From Candidatus Latescibacterota bacterium (lineage in GTDB: Bacteria > JAAXHH01), in NCBI GenBank assembly GCA_022821085.1, contig JAJEEG010000006.1, positions 2,687,330-2,751,329 of the forward strand: 64,000 nucleotides of DNA, given 5' to 3'. Below are positions 42,424 to 51,839 of the stretch, piece after piece (position 1 is the stretch's first letter; each line of letters opens with the position of its first letter). The translations under genes and the position numbers were made by a program. Below the pieces are notes generated by a model that worked only from the letters and a program-made list of their open reading frames with translations, had not been told where the DNA came from and did not search any database.

Positions 42424-45135
42424 ATGATATCGATTCCCCTTACGTATTCCCAAGATCCGGAGCGGAACCCGGCGCGCTGGCCGGTTACGCGGGGTGTGCC
42501 CATGCCCGTCGGCATGCTTCGCGAGACGGAAGTCCTGGCCGTCGTGGATCCGGATGGCGATCGCGTCCCGGCCCAGTTCCGGATTCTCGGCCGCTGGGCG
42601 GACGGATCGGTGAAGTGGGTGCTCGTTGATTTCCAGGCGAAGGCTGGCTCATCCGGGACCGCGGCCTACAACCTTACGGACGACACGGTCGATGAAGTGC
42701 CGGCGCCCCGTCAATCCGCCACCGACCATTCCACCACGTACACTTCCGTACGCGTCGAAGTAACCGAAAACGATCTCCACGTCGACACGGGCGTCCTGCG
42801 ATTCATGGTCGACCGCCATCGATACCGGTTCTTCCATTCCGTCTCGCTGGGCGATGCGCAGCGCGGCGAACCGGCCCACGCGGAATGCGGCCGGGACCGG
42901 GGCAGAGCCGGTGACGCCTGGGTCCGGATCAGGGAAAGCGCTTCAGACGGGCGGCTGGCACGCCGGCTATATGGACCGGGGGGCCTGTGCCGCGCCTCGC
43001 TGGCCGGCGACGCCTGCGGCGCGAACGTGGAAGAACGCGGTCCGCTGCGCACCGTGGTCCGGATTGAAAGCGCGCTGGAGGCCGACATCCCCATGCATCA
43101 CTACGGCGGTTACCGGCCGGTACGGTGTATTACCCGGATCCACGCCTATGCCGGACAGGCTTTTCTTCGGATTCTTCAGACCCACGTCTTCACCTGCAAT
43201 CCGCGGGAAGTGGAAATCGAAGACCTCGCCCTGGATGTCCCCACCCCGTTCACGGGATTCAGTCCGGACTATGCCTTCGGACTGAACGGCGTCCAGGCGG
43301 GTACGCTCGATCACGGGGAACGTCTTCGCGTCGTGCAGAAAAAGGATAACCAGGTGCAAGTGATGCACGGACGGCCGGGGATCGAGCGCATCCTCGTCGA
43401 AGATGAAGCGTGCGACGGTTGGGCGACCCTCAGTGACGGGACGTCCGGCGTGGGTGTCTCATGCTGGAACATGGCCGAGGAATACCCGCGCGCCATCGAG
43501 TTGACCGGTGACGGCCGGATGACCGTGTACGCGCGCCACGACCCGGACGGCAGCCGCCTTTCCCTGGCTCGGTACGCCGAGGAGGTCGCCTGGCACGAGG
43601 GAGAAGGGATGTACGCCGACGGGACCGGTATCGCGAAAACTACCGAGTTCTACGTCCTGTACTTCGAGGAAGACCGCCGCGAAGAGGCGGTCGAAATGCT
43701 TCGATGCGCCCTGTCACAGCCCCACGTATCGGTCTCACCCGAGTGGATGGCCCGATGCGGGGTCGCGGGAGGATTCGCGGGAAGCCTCGCGGCTTCAACT
43801 GCGGTTGACGACGGCAGGCAGCAGTTTCCGGCGAAGCCGAGTCTGGAGCGGCCGCGTCAACCGGCTTCAAGTCTGGAGCGGCCGCGTCGACCGGAATCCG
43901 ACCGGACGCCGCAAATCTCGACTGAGATGATCCGTGCCGCGGATCACATGTTGACGGGTTTCGCGGACTGGCTGGCACGCAACATCCGGCTCGGACGCTG
44001 GTACGGTTACCTGGACCACGGCGACGTCCGGGCCACGTGGGACGAAACCGAAGACGATTGGAAGCACCAGGGTCGATGGGGCTGGTGCAACAGCGAGTGG
44101 GACCCCCGCCACGCGATCTGGATCCAGTACCAGCGCACAGCGGATCCGCGGTACTTCGCGCTGGGCGAGGCCATGACCCGACATTCGATGGACGTGGACA
44201 CGTGCCACTGGCATCCTTTCCGGCCCTACATGGTCGGCGGCTGCTACCGCCACGGCGTCGATCATTTCAGCGACGAACCCTGCGCTTCCCACACCTTCAT
44301 CGACAACTGGATCGACCACTACTATCTGACCGGCGACGGCAGGACCCTGGAAGTCCTGCACGAAGCCGGCGCGTTCTTTCTGCGGTACCGGTGGACCGAA
44401 GACCCGGCCTTCAGCTTCAGCCTGCGGTCCATCGCCAATGTGTTGCGCGGGCTGCTGTATGTTTACGAGGCCACAGGCGAAGACCGCTACCTGCGTCGAG
44501 CCGAAGAGGTATACGCCATCGTCGCCCGGGGACAGAATGAAGACGGGAGCTGGCACAAGCGCTTCCAGGTCTCGACACCGGACCGACTTCCGAAACAACT
44601 ACCTTACGCCATGGCGACGGAAGGCACGACGCTGGCCGTTGAAACGGGAACGGCCGACCCGTTCACCGATGACGAGTTCAGGGCCCTCGGCGGCCCGTTC
44701 TCCCGCATGATTCGCGACCTGCCCTACGAGGAACAGAAGGGCTACCAGACCCATTACCTGATGATCGGCCTGGAGTTGATGCACCGGATGACCGGCAGGG
44801 AGGACGTTGCCGGGACTTACCGCCGGGGGGTGGACTGGTTCTGCGGCTTTCCGGATACTTTCGCGTCCGACCGGCCATTGAAGGAGCATTACGGCGGCAT
44901 CCTCTGCCGGCACCTGGGCTACGCCTTTCGCCTGACGGGCGATAACCGCTACCTGGAGACCGGTTTGCAGATCCTGGAACAGCTCATCGAAGCGCAGGAC
45001 TGGAGCGACGATCCACGCAAGCGTGGATCCATAGACATGAATCCTACCTACCTGAGCCTGTTGTTTTTTGGCGTGCCGAGCTTCTTGGCCGAGGTACGGC
45101 AAAAGGCCGAGGTTCGGCGAAACAGGGCTTGGTGA
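42424..45135 (+). CDS. PL26/YetA-like RIFT-barrel protein, putative rhamnogalacturonan lyase-type
   Basis: A 903-residue protein. The N-terminal ~100 residues (PARWPVTRGVPMPVGMLRETEVLAVVDPDGDRVPAQ) match the RIFT-barrel start of PcRGLX/YetA-like proteins, which include exo-rhamnogalacturonan lyases. The C-terminal ~400 residues carry repeated helical hairpins of an alpha/alpha toroid, with HW, HGVDHF and GHYEV-type aromatic/His patches and LRGLLYVYEATGEDRYL repeats. No signal peptide is seen, so a cytoplasmic role on oligosaccharides is likely. A repeat-built linker at ~470-500 joins the halves. Catalytic residues could not be confirmed by eye. Confidence 0.65.
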   Translation: MISIPLTYSQDPERNPARWPVTRGVPMPVGMLRETEVLAVVDPDGDRVPAQFRILGRWADGSVKWVLVDFQAKAGSSGTAAYNLTDDTVDEVPAPRQSATDHSTTYTSVRVEVTENDLHVDTGVLRFMVDRHRYRFFHSVSLGDAQRGEPAHAECGRDRGRAGDAWVRIRESASDGRLARRLYGPGGLCRASLAGDACGANVEERGPLRTVVRIESALEADIPMHHYGGYRPVRCITRIHAYAGQAFLRILQTHVFTCNPREVEIEDLALDVPTPFTGFSPDYAFGLNGVQAGTLDHGERLRVVQKKDNQVQVMHGRPGIERILVEDEACDGWATLSDGTSGVGVSCWNMAEEYPRAIELTGDGRMTVYARHDPDGSRLSLARYAEEVAWHEGEGMYADGTGIAKTTEFYVLYFEEDRREEAVEMLRCALSQPHVSVSPEWMARCGVAGGFAGSLAASTAVDDGRQQFPAKPSLERPRQPASSLERPRRPESDRTPQISTEMIRAADHMLTGFADWLARNIRLGRWYGYLDHGDVRATWDETEDDWKHQGRWGWCNSEWDPRHAIWIQYQRTADPRYFALGEAMTRHSMDVDTCHWHPFRPYMVGGCYRHGVDHFSDEPCASHTFIDNWIDHYYLTGDGRTLEVLHEAGAFFLRYRWTEDPAFSFSLRSIANVLRGLLYVYEATGEDRYLRRAEEVYAIVARGQNEDGSWHKRFQVSTPDRLPKQLPYAMATEGTTLAVETGTADPFTDDEFRALGGPFSRMIRDLPYEEQKGYQTHYLMIGLELMHRMTGREDVAGTYRRGVDWFCGFPDTFASDRPLKEHYGGILCRHLGYAFRLTGDNRYLETGLQILEQLIEAQDWSDDPRKRGSIDMNPTYLSLLFFGVPSFLAEVRQKAEVRRNRAW
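43840..43894 (+). repeat. In-frame direct repeat in the PL26-like gene
   Basis: A 25-bp unit starting AGTCTGGAGCGGCCGCGTC is present at 43840-43864 and 43870-43894 with one mismatch, encoding repeated SLERPR segments in the interdomain linker. Confidence 0.85.
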
Positions 45136-45231
45136 GCCGGCGTGGCGTGGTTAACTTGAGTATACGGACATGGGAGACCGGTTCGTAACCCTCTTCCCGG
45201 ACCAGCATTCCTTCTCAAGGCGGTACCGAGC

Positions 45232-47625
45232 ATGTGCGTTCGTATCCTGCTGATGATTGCCGCGTGTGCGATGACGCTGGAAGGTGTATCGCAGACCGAT
45301 GATGGCCAGCCGGTCGCTGTCGATCGTCCTTCAACCTTGCAATCACCCCTGGAATCCGGCAAATCCCTTTACCTACAGGGTCTATTCGACGAAGCCCTGC
45401 CCCTCCTCCAGCAGGCGGTGCGCGCCGAGGGAAGATCGGCGCCGGCCCGTTCCTGGCTCGGTATGGCCTGGTTGGCCCTCGGAAACGACGACGAAGCGTT
45501 GAAGGCGTTCAGGCGGGCCACACAGCTGGACAAGCACTGGGCGCCCGGCCACGTCGGCATGGCCATGGTATTCATGCGCTTGCCCAACAGGAGGCTCGAC
45601 GCCCGTAAGGCACTGCGGAATGCGATCAAAGCGGAACCAGATGAAGCGGATATTCACTACTACCTGGGCATGACCTACATGGACCAGGTCCGGACGAGCA
45701 GGCTGATCGGCAGCGAAAAGGACGGGAGAAGGTATTTTCAGAAAACCGTGGAACTCAATCCCTCTCATCCTGACGCCTACTTCCAACTCGGCCGTTGCTA
45801 CGACAGTCCGCCCGAACCGGAACACGAAAAAGCGATGGCAGCTTATCTGTTTCAATACCGCGTCAATCCGGACCATAGCGAATCACTCCTGCGTTTCGCC
45901 GACGTGAATCATCGGTCCGAACGTTACGATTACGGGGTAAAACAACTGAGAGGGTTGATATGGCAACTTGGTGAGGACGTGCCGGCCAGGGTCCGCACCA
46001 TGCTGGCACAATTCGAGGTGCTGTCCCTTGGAACCGAACAGCAGTACGGGCAGCTGCACGAAGCCCTGGAGGACTATGTCGCCCTGTTGGACGCCGATGA
46101 ACGGGCGATATATCTGGACCTGCGCCATGTCGCCCCACCGGAGGAACTGCAGGCCTGGGAATCAGCGGCCGGACCGGAACGCGAATCCTTGTGGCGCGAC
46201 TTCTGGAACGAGCGGGACTCGAATCCGGCTACGGTAGAAAACGAACGCCTGGTCGAGCACTACCGCCGTGTCATGTACGCGAGAGTTCATTTCTCCGGGG
46301 GGCAGCAACCCTACGACCGCCGCGGCGAGATTTACGTCCGCTACGGAGCGCCGGACGACCGGCGGCGTTTCGTGTTTCGCCACTTTGAAGACCCGGACAT
46401 CCCCCACATGCTTACCGGAAACCCGGCCGTGGACGCGATTCGTGAATGGAACCTGCTAACGGGCTACAGGTTGCAGCTTCATGGCGGCGAGTCGCCATTC
46501 CCTTTGATGGAAGCCGCCCCGGTGGTAACCGCGGTGGAAGGCGCCTGGATCAACGCGCGGAGCGAGATGGAGACCCAGCCCGGATACGTGGTGGAAAGCT
46601 GGGTATATGTCCCACACGACCTGGAACTGTTCTTCGTGGACACGTTGAAGGATGGAAAGTTCGACTATCCGCTCAAGACCGTCAACAACAACATCCGGGA
46701 TATGGTCCGCCAGGATCGGTTCCACCCCCGTCAACGCGCAATCGAATTGATCGCCCGCAGTCCCGAGGTCTACACCCATGACTTCGGCGGTGAACTCCTG
46801 GAGTTTGCCTTCGACGCGGTGTCCTTCCGGGGCGAAGGCGGATCGACCGAAGTGGATCTTACCTACAGCATACCGACATGGCAGTTCGACGACATCACCG
46901 ACGAAAACGGGGACCGGACCTGGCTGAACAACCTGGTCTCCCTGCGCGATTCGGTGCAGACCCCGGCCCTTTCCCGCGCCTACAGATTCGGACCTATAGA
47001 CCGGCCCGAACGGCAAGCGGGCAAGCGGGAGCTTCAGGGAGCGGCCTTTACGCTGGCCGCAAATCTGACTTCTCCTTCGGGCGTGTTCACGGCCGCAGTG
47101 GAAATGCGGGACGAAGCCACGAAACGTATCGGAGTGTACACGAAGTCCGTGTCTTTTTCGGACTACAGCGGCGGCGACCTGCTCATCAGCGACCTCAAGC
47201 TGTCCACAGCCATAACGCCGGCGCCAAGTCCCGGTCCCTTCGTGCGCGGGGGACTGAACGTCGTGCCCAATCCGGGGCGGCTGTACCCGCGTGGGCAGCT
47301 GGTATATGTGTATTACGAGGTGTACAACCTGAAAATTGACGAAGCTGGGGACGAAGCCGGGCGGACTTCCTACGAGACCCTGTACGAAATCACGCCGAAG
47401 GGCATGCCCGCCCTTAGAAACAGGAGGTCGAGAAGTCCCGGTGACATGCAGACGGTCATGTCGTTTTTTGAAGGAGCAGGGCACGCGGGAGAAGAGGCGG
47501 AGTATACTGCCCTGGACACCACGGATCTCGAAGCCGGGGAGTACGTGCTCACCGTGACGCTGACGGACCGGTACGGAGACGCTTCCGTCTCAAAATCCGT
47601 CAACTTCATGGTGGTAGAGCCGTAG
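45232..47625 (+). CDS. TPR and GWxTD-domain protein, exported
   Basis: A 797-residue protein. A short hydrophobic N-terminus (CVRILLMIAACAMTL) suggests export. Residues ~35-260 are TPR repeats (GKSLYLQGLFDEALPLLQQAVRA, ALKAFRRATQLDKHWAPGHV, YFQKTVELNPSHPDAYFQLG). Residues ~320-480 contain the GWxTD-type region (SLWRDFWNERDSNPAT.., ERLVEHYRRVMYARVHFS, DRRGEIYVRYGAPDDRR). The C-terminal half is beta-rich. GWxTD proteins occur in Acidobacteria, Gemmatimonadota, Bacteroidota and related phyla; their role is unknown. Confidence 0.8.
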   Translation: MCVRILLMIAACAMTLEGVSQTDDGQPVAVDRPSTLQSPLESGKSLYLQGLFDEALPLLQQAVRAEGRSAPARSWLGMAWLALGNDDEALKAFRRATQLDKHWAPGHVGMAMVFMRLPNRRLDARKALRNAIKAEPDEADIHYYLGMTYMDQVRTSRLIGSEKDGRRYFQKTVELNPSHPDAYFQLGRCYDSPPEPEHEKAMAAYLFQYRVNPDHSESLLRFADVNHRSERYDYGVKQLRGLIWQLGEDVPARVRTMLAQFEVLSLGTEQQYGQLHEALEDYVALLDADERAIYLDLRHVAPPEELQAWESAAGPERESLWRDFWNERDSNPATVENERLVEHYRRVMYARVHFSGGQQPYDRRGEIYVRYGAPDDRRRFVFRHFEDPDIPHMLTGNPAVDAIREWNLLTGYRLQLHGGESPFPLMEAAPVVTAVEGAWINARSEMETQPGYVVESWVYVPHDLELFFVDTLKDGKFDYPLKTVNNNIRDMVRQDRFHPRQRAIELIARSPEVYTHDFGGELLEFAFDAVSFRGEGGSTEVDLTYSIPTWQFDDITDENGDRTWLNNLVSLRDSVQTPALSRAYRFGPIDRPERQAGKRELQGAAFTLAANLTSPSGVFTAAVEMRDEATKRIGVYTKSVSFSDYSGGDLLISDLKLSTAITPAPSPGPFVRGGLNVVPNPGRLYPRGQLVYVYYEVYNLKIDEAGDEAGRTSYETLYEITPKGMPALRNRRSRSPGDMQTVMSFFEGAGHAGEEAEYTALDTTDLEAGEYVLTVTLTDRYGDASVSKSVNFMVVEP

Positions 47626-47752
47626 GCTGACCCGCGTCGATCCAGACGATACGGTATCGAAGGAAAGGTGGCGGCCCGAGGCGGCTCGGAAGCGGGGCGG
47701 CACGGCCGTAAATTCGGAGGCGCGGCGGTCCGGAAGCTTGGCGGTCCGGCCG

Positions 47753-50392
47753 CTAAGCCTGGATCAGGACGCTCTGCTCTTCACCCGCCGCCATTTCAAG
47801 CATCGGATCGAATACCGCCTCGCCCGAATCCCCCAGTCGCAGCCGCGACAGCCGGACTGCTCCGTGGAGGACGCTCAGTTCGGCCGTTAGGCCTTCACCG
47901 TTACGCGACACCACGCACATCCCCCACGCATACCCGGTCGACCAGAAATACCGGCCCGGCCGGTCGGTCAGGGCCATGGTCTGCGTAACTGCCGAATATT
48001 GAAAGCCGGTCAGGGCGAGGTGGGCGGCCCAGGCGGCCATGGCCCGGGCGTAGTGATGCCCGCACTCGGCCTCGTCGAAGGGATTGCGCCGCCGTCCGTC
48101 GTACCGGTTGCGGACGTCCCGCATGCAGGCCAGGCCCTCATCAACCATGCCTTCATAAATCATGCCGATGGCCGCGGTGTATTCGAAACCGGTCATGACC
48201 TCGGTGAAGTAGGAGAAGGGATTATCGGGGCGGTCCTTCGGATAGGACGCCATGAGCAGCGCGGACTCGTCGCCGAGGACGTAGGACCGCATGACGTTGG
48301 TGTGGCCCTGGAAGCCCTCCAGCCTGTTGTATTCCAGGATGCTTTCGTGCGACCTGCGGACCTTGCCGGCGTCCGCCAGGTATCCCAGGCCGCAGACATG
48401 GGCCATGTACTGGCCGACAAGCTGGTCCACCAGGCAGCCCGAGCCGAGCTGGTAGTCCGGGTTCGACAGGTCTTTCGGTCCCATGCCGACGGTCAGCCCT
48501 TCCGCGATCTCATCCGCGCTCCGCGGCGGCCGGATCTCGTGTTCGTAATAATCCCCGTTGAAGAGGTGCGCGTCGGTCCAGGTGCTTCCGCGCTCGTACA
48601 GGTCCCGGCATTCCCCGGCGAAGCCGTTGTCTCCCAGGTAGCGGGCCATCTCTTCCGCGGCGCGCAATGCGCCCAGGTACCAGAACTCCATCTGGGGATT
48701 GGGTCCGAAGTACTCCACGTCCATGGTATTGTGCTGGCAGCCTTCCATGACGCCGTCGCGGTCGGCGTCCCACCCGCCGGGTATCCAGCAGAAGGCCAGG
48801 GACTTCTTCACATCGGGCCACAACGCCCGAAGCCGTTCGTCGTCGCCCGAAAGCTGCCACTCGCGGTACATCTTCATGACGCAGCCCATCTGGCCGTCCG
48901 CCGCCGCGCGATTGAAACTGCGGGCCCGCGCCAGGGGCAGCCAGACGCGGAAGCTCATCAACCCGTTATCGTCGGTGGCGTGGGCGAATTCCACCTCGCG
49001 CATGGTCTGTGCCAGGTCGCCGAAGAGGAAGGCCGTGGACTGCTCGTAGTTCCAGACGTGGGTGCAGGAACCCAGGCAGCATCCCGCCGTGTCGTGACAT
49101 CCCTCCCAGCCGTAAAAGCGTCCGTCGGGCGTGCGAAAGCAGGTCTGGCTGCGCAGGGTGCTCAGATTGAACAGGGCCGCTTCCCTGACCACCTCCGGCA
49201 GGTCCGAGCCGCAGAACGCCTCGACGAACCGGAGCGTGTCCGCTTCCAGGCTGTCCAGGACGGGCACGACCTGCTCCACCACGTCCCAGGCATCCTCGAA
49301 CCGCGTCGTATAGTAGTTCCCGATCCGGTCGCCCGTGTCGCAGCAGACAACGCCCCCATCGCAGCAGTCGCCGTTGTCGCCGTTGTCGCCGTTGCTGGTG
49401 CCGCTGTCCTCGCAACATCCCTCGCCTTCCTCGCAGCAGGCGTCTTCGTCGGCGGTCTCCGTATCACCGCCCACCGTCAGGTCCTCCTTCGTCGCGGGCG
49501 TCCAGGTATAGCGGTTGGGGAAGTGCCAGGCCAGCAGGAAGGTCACACTGGACGTTTCCCCCGGCGCCAGGTCGATGCGGGCGGACAGTGAGGCCATGGG
49601 CCGGTCGTTATTGCCGGCTTCCCGGTCCGTAAGCACACCGCCGGCGCTGAACTCGTCCCAGAAGTCGAGAAGCGGAGTACCCCAGCCGGCCTCCCGCCAG
49701 GCGGTGCGGTAGCTGACCGTCTCCGCCGTAGTGGCCAGCGCCATCGTGCCCCACTGCGCGGCCTCCCGATCCACGCCCTTCGTGGCCATGAACAGGCCGC
49801 GATAACCGTCGCCCGCGCGGTACCGGTTCCGGTTTTCGCTGCAGGCCCCGTCCGTGCCGTCCATGCCGATGAAATTGGGGATCGAACCGCAGACCGCCGC
49901 CGAAACGGGAACGTCGGTCCGGTTGGCCAGCACGTACCGGAGCACCGCCACGGGCAGTCCGCTGCGGTCGGCGTCGCAGGGAATGAGGGGATTGAACGCC
50001 TCCAGGCGCACGTCGACGGGCACGTCGTCGTCGGACAGGTGGACCCGGCCGAAGGGGTAGGCCGCGTCGAAGGCGCACCGGGCGAAGCGGGGCAGGCCGT
50101 GATTGGCCGCGGGGCTCCCGCTTGCGCCTTCGTATTCGAAGTACTCGAGGGGGCCTTCGAGCAGGCGGGCCACTTCGGCCCCGCCGTCAGGCCGCGCATA
50201 CAGCGTGAACGAGGGGGGACACCGGTTGTCCCGGCCGGGTATGAATCCCTTGGCCGGGCGGTTCATCAGCTCCCAGTCCCGGAGGTCGCCCCTCCCGCCC
50301 AGGGAAACCGTACCTGTGCCGATGCCGCCCAGGGGCAGGGCGATGCGCGCGAGATGATCCTGGTCGTAGTGATGCAGAACGGGCCACGTCAT
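47753..50392 (-). CDS. GH116 family beta-glucosidase/glucosylceramidase-like protein
   Basis: An 879-residue glycoside hydrolase. The N-domain starts ARIALPLGGIGTGTVSLGGRGDLRDWELMNRP, characteristic of GH116/GBA2. The probable nucleophile Glu is in HVWNYEQSTAFLFG (~449) and the acid/base Asp in CQHNTMDVEYFGPNP (~557), both intact. No signal peptide is seen. An acidic Cys-rich insert sits at ~311-354 with four Cys-Cys pairs, absent from typical members. Its start lies 16 bases from the AGCS transporter stop, so they may be co-transcribed. Confidence 0.85.
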   Translation of the reverse strand: MTWPVLHHYDQDHLARIALPLGGIGTGTVSLGGRGDLRDWELMNRPAKGFIPGRDNRCPPSFTLYARPDGGAEVARLLEGPLEYFEYEGASGSPAANHGLPRFARCAFDAAYPFGRVHLSDDDVPVDVRLEAFNPLIPCDADRSGLPVAVLRYVLANRTDVPVSAAVCGSIPNFIGMDGTDGACSENRNRYRAGDGYRGLFMATKGVDREAAQWGTMALATTAETVSYRTAWREAGWGTPLLDFWDEFSAGGVLTDREAGNNDRPMASLSARIDLAPGETSSVTFLLAWHFPNRYTWTPATKEDLTVGGDTETADEDACCEEGEGCCEDSGTSNGDNGDNGDCCDGGVVCCDTGDRIGNYYTTRFEDAWDVVEQVVPVLDSLEADTLRFVEAFCGSDLPEVVREAALFNLSTLRSQTCFRTPDGRFYGWEGCHDTAGCCLGSCTHVWNYEQSTAFLFGDLAQTMREVEFAHATDDNGLMSFRVWLPLARARSFNRAAADGQMGCVMKMYREWQLSGDDERLRALWPDVKKSLAFCWIPGGWDADRDGVMEGCQHNTMDVEYFGPNPQMEFWYLGALRAAEEMARYLGDNGFAGECRDLYERGSTWTDAHLFNGDYYEHEIRPPRSADEIAEGLTVGMGPKDLSNPDYQLGSGCLVDQLVGQYMAHVCGLGYLADAGKVRRSHESILEYNRLEGFQGHTNVMRSYVLGDESALLMASYPKDRPDNPFSYFTEVMTGFEYTAAIGMIYEGMVDEGLACMRDVRNRYDGRRRNPFDEAECGHHYARAMAAWAAHLALTGFQYSAVTQTMALTDRPGRYFWSTGYAWGMCVVSRNGEGLTAELSVLHGAVRLSRLRLGDSGEAVFDPMLEMAAGEEQSVLIQA

Positions 50393-50408
50393 GGGTTTCT
50401 ATCCCTTC

Positions 50409-51770
50409 TTATCCCGGTTGAAAGCGTTTCCGGTAGTCCCGCATCGCCGCCATCACCCTGGGCGACAGGAGCAGGGCCGAGAGCATAGTGGGGATGGCCA
50501 TCAGGGCGAACGTGCCGTCGATCATGCTGATGGCGGTATCCAGCGAAGCCACCGAGGCGGCGATGATGCAGCCTACGTAGAAGTAGTTGTACAGGAACTG
50601 CCACCGGGCCCCGACCAGGAAACCCAGGCACTTCGTTCCATAATAGGAATAGGTGAATATGGTGCTGGTGCTGAAGAAGAGCACGCACACGATCAGCATG
50701 TAGGAACCGAATCCCGGCATGGCGGATTCGAAGGCATTCGCCGTCAGCGTCACGCCGTTGTCGGAAGTCGTCTGCCACACCCCGGTCATCATGATCACGA
50801 GGGCCGTGCAGGTACATACGATCATCGTGTCGATGACGGGCTCCAGCATGGCCACCAGGCCCTCGCGCGTCGGTTCCCGGGTCTTCGTCGCCCCGTGGAC
50901 GAGGGATTCGGTGCCGATGCCCGCTTCGTTCGAGAAGGCCGCGCGGCGCACGCCGGTCATGATGACCGCGCCCACGGCGCCGCCCGCCGCTGCTTCTCCG
51001 GAGAAGGCGTCGGTGACGATCAGCATGAGGTACCGCGGGACGTCCGAGAAGTTCGCCGCGATGATCCACAGGGCGCAGAACATGTACAGGATCACCATGG
51101 CCGGTACGACGCGGGAGGCGACGTCGGCGATCCGGGTGATGCCGCCGAAGATGACGGTGCCCACGAGCAGTACCAGCACGACGCCGGCCGTGAGATCGAA
51201 CCAGAAATGATCTTCGCCGACCACCCCCAAGGGTGTGAAGATCACGTCGCGCATGATCTGCACCAGCTGGTTGACCTGGAACAACGGAAGGCATCCGATC
51301 ACCGCGACGACGGCGAAGAAAACGGCCAGGGGCTTCCACTTGCGTCCCAGTCCCTCCTGGACAACGTACATCGGCCCGCCCTGTGTCTTGCCGGCGCTGT
51401 CCTTGCCCCGGTACATGATAGCCAGAGAGCAGGTGAAGAACTTCGTCGCGATGCCCACGAGGGCGCTGACCCACATCCAGAACATGGCGCCCGGCCCGCC
51501 TACCGCGATGGCGACGGCCACGCCGGAGATGTTGCCCATGCCGATGGTGGCCGCGAGGGCGCTGACCAGCGCCTGGAAATGCGTGATGTCGCCGGGTTCG
51601 TTCGGGTCGTCGTATTTCCCGCGGATGATTTCAATGGAATGCCTGAAATGCCTGAGCGGCATGAAACGGGAATACAGCAGGAGAAACAGGCCGCCGCCGA
51701 TCAGCAGGTACAGCAGGTACGACCAGGCGGTATCGGCGAAGAAGACGATACCACGTTCCACCATTTCCAT
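50409..51770 (-). CDS. Sodium:alanine/glycine symporter (AGCS family)
   Basis: Inner-membrane symporter of 453 residues with about 10-11 helices. Family motifs are present: LAATIGMGNISGVAVAIAVGGPGAMFWMW, the GGPMYVVQEGLG signature, and AAFSNEAGIGTESLVHGATKTREPTREGLV. It imports small amino acids with sodium. It precedes the GH116 gene on the minus strand. An upstream start at 51764 is possible (MVERGIV). Confidence 0.92.
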   Translation of the reverse strand: MEMVERGIVFFADTAWSYLLYLLIGGGLFLLLYSRFMPLRHFRHSIEIIRGKYDDPNEPGDITHFQALVSALAATIGMGNISGVAVAIAVGGPGAMFWMWVSALVGIATKFFTCSLAIMYRGKDSAGKTQGGPMYVVQEGLGRKWKPLAVFFAVVAVIGCLPLFQVNQLVQIMRDVIFTPLGVVGEDHFWFDLTAGVVLVLLVGTVIFGGITRIADVASRVVPAMVILYMFCALWIIAANFSDVPRYLMLIVTDAFSGEAAAGGAVGAVIMTGVRRAAFSNEAGIGTESLVHGATKTREPTREGLVAMLEPVIDTMIVCTCTALVIMMTGVWQTTSDNGVTLTANAFESAMPGFGSYMLIVCVLFFSTSTIFTYSYYGTKCLGFLVGARWQFLYNYFYVGCIIAASVASLDTAISMIDGTFALMAIPTMLSALLLSPRVMAAMRDYRKRFQPG

Positions 51771-51839
51771 GAATCTCCTCCTCTGTGGCGCGGCGCGATG
51801 AACTGCGGCAGTCTGATGAATCGCGGCGGTCTGTCGAAC

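Noticed and set aside
47668-47988. A 106-residue plus-strand frame at the end of the GH116 gene
   Set aside because: It is mostly antisense to GH116 and its remainder is GC-rich repeat sequence.
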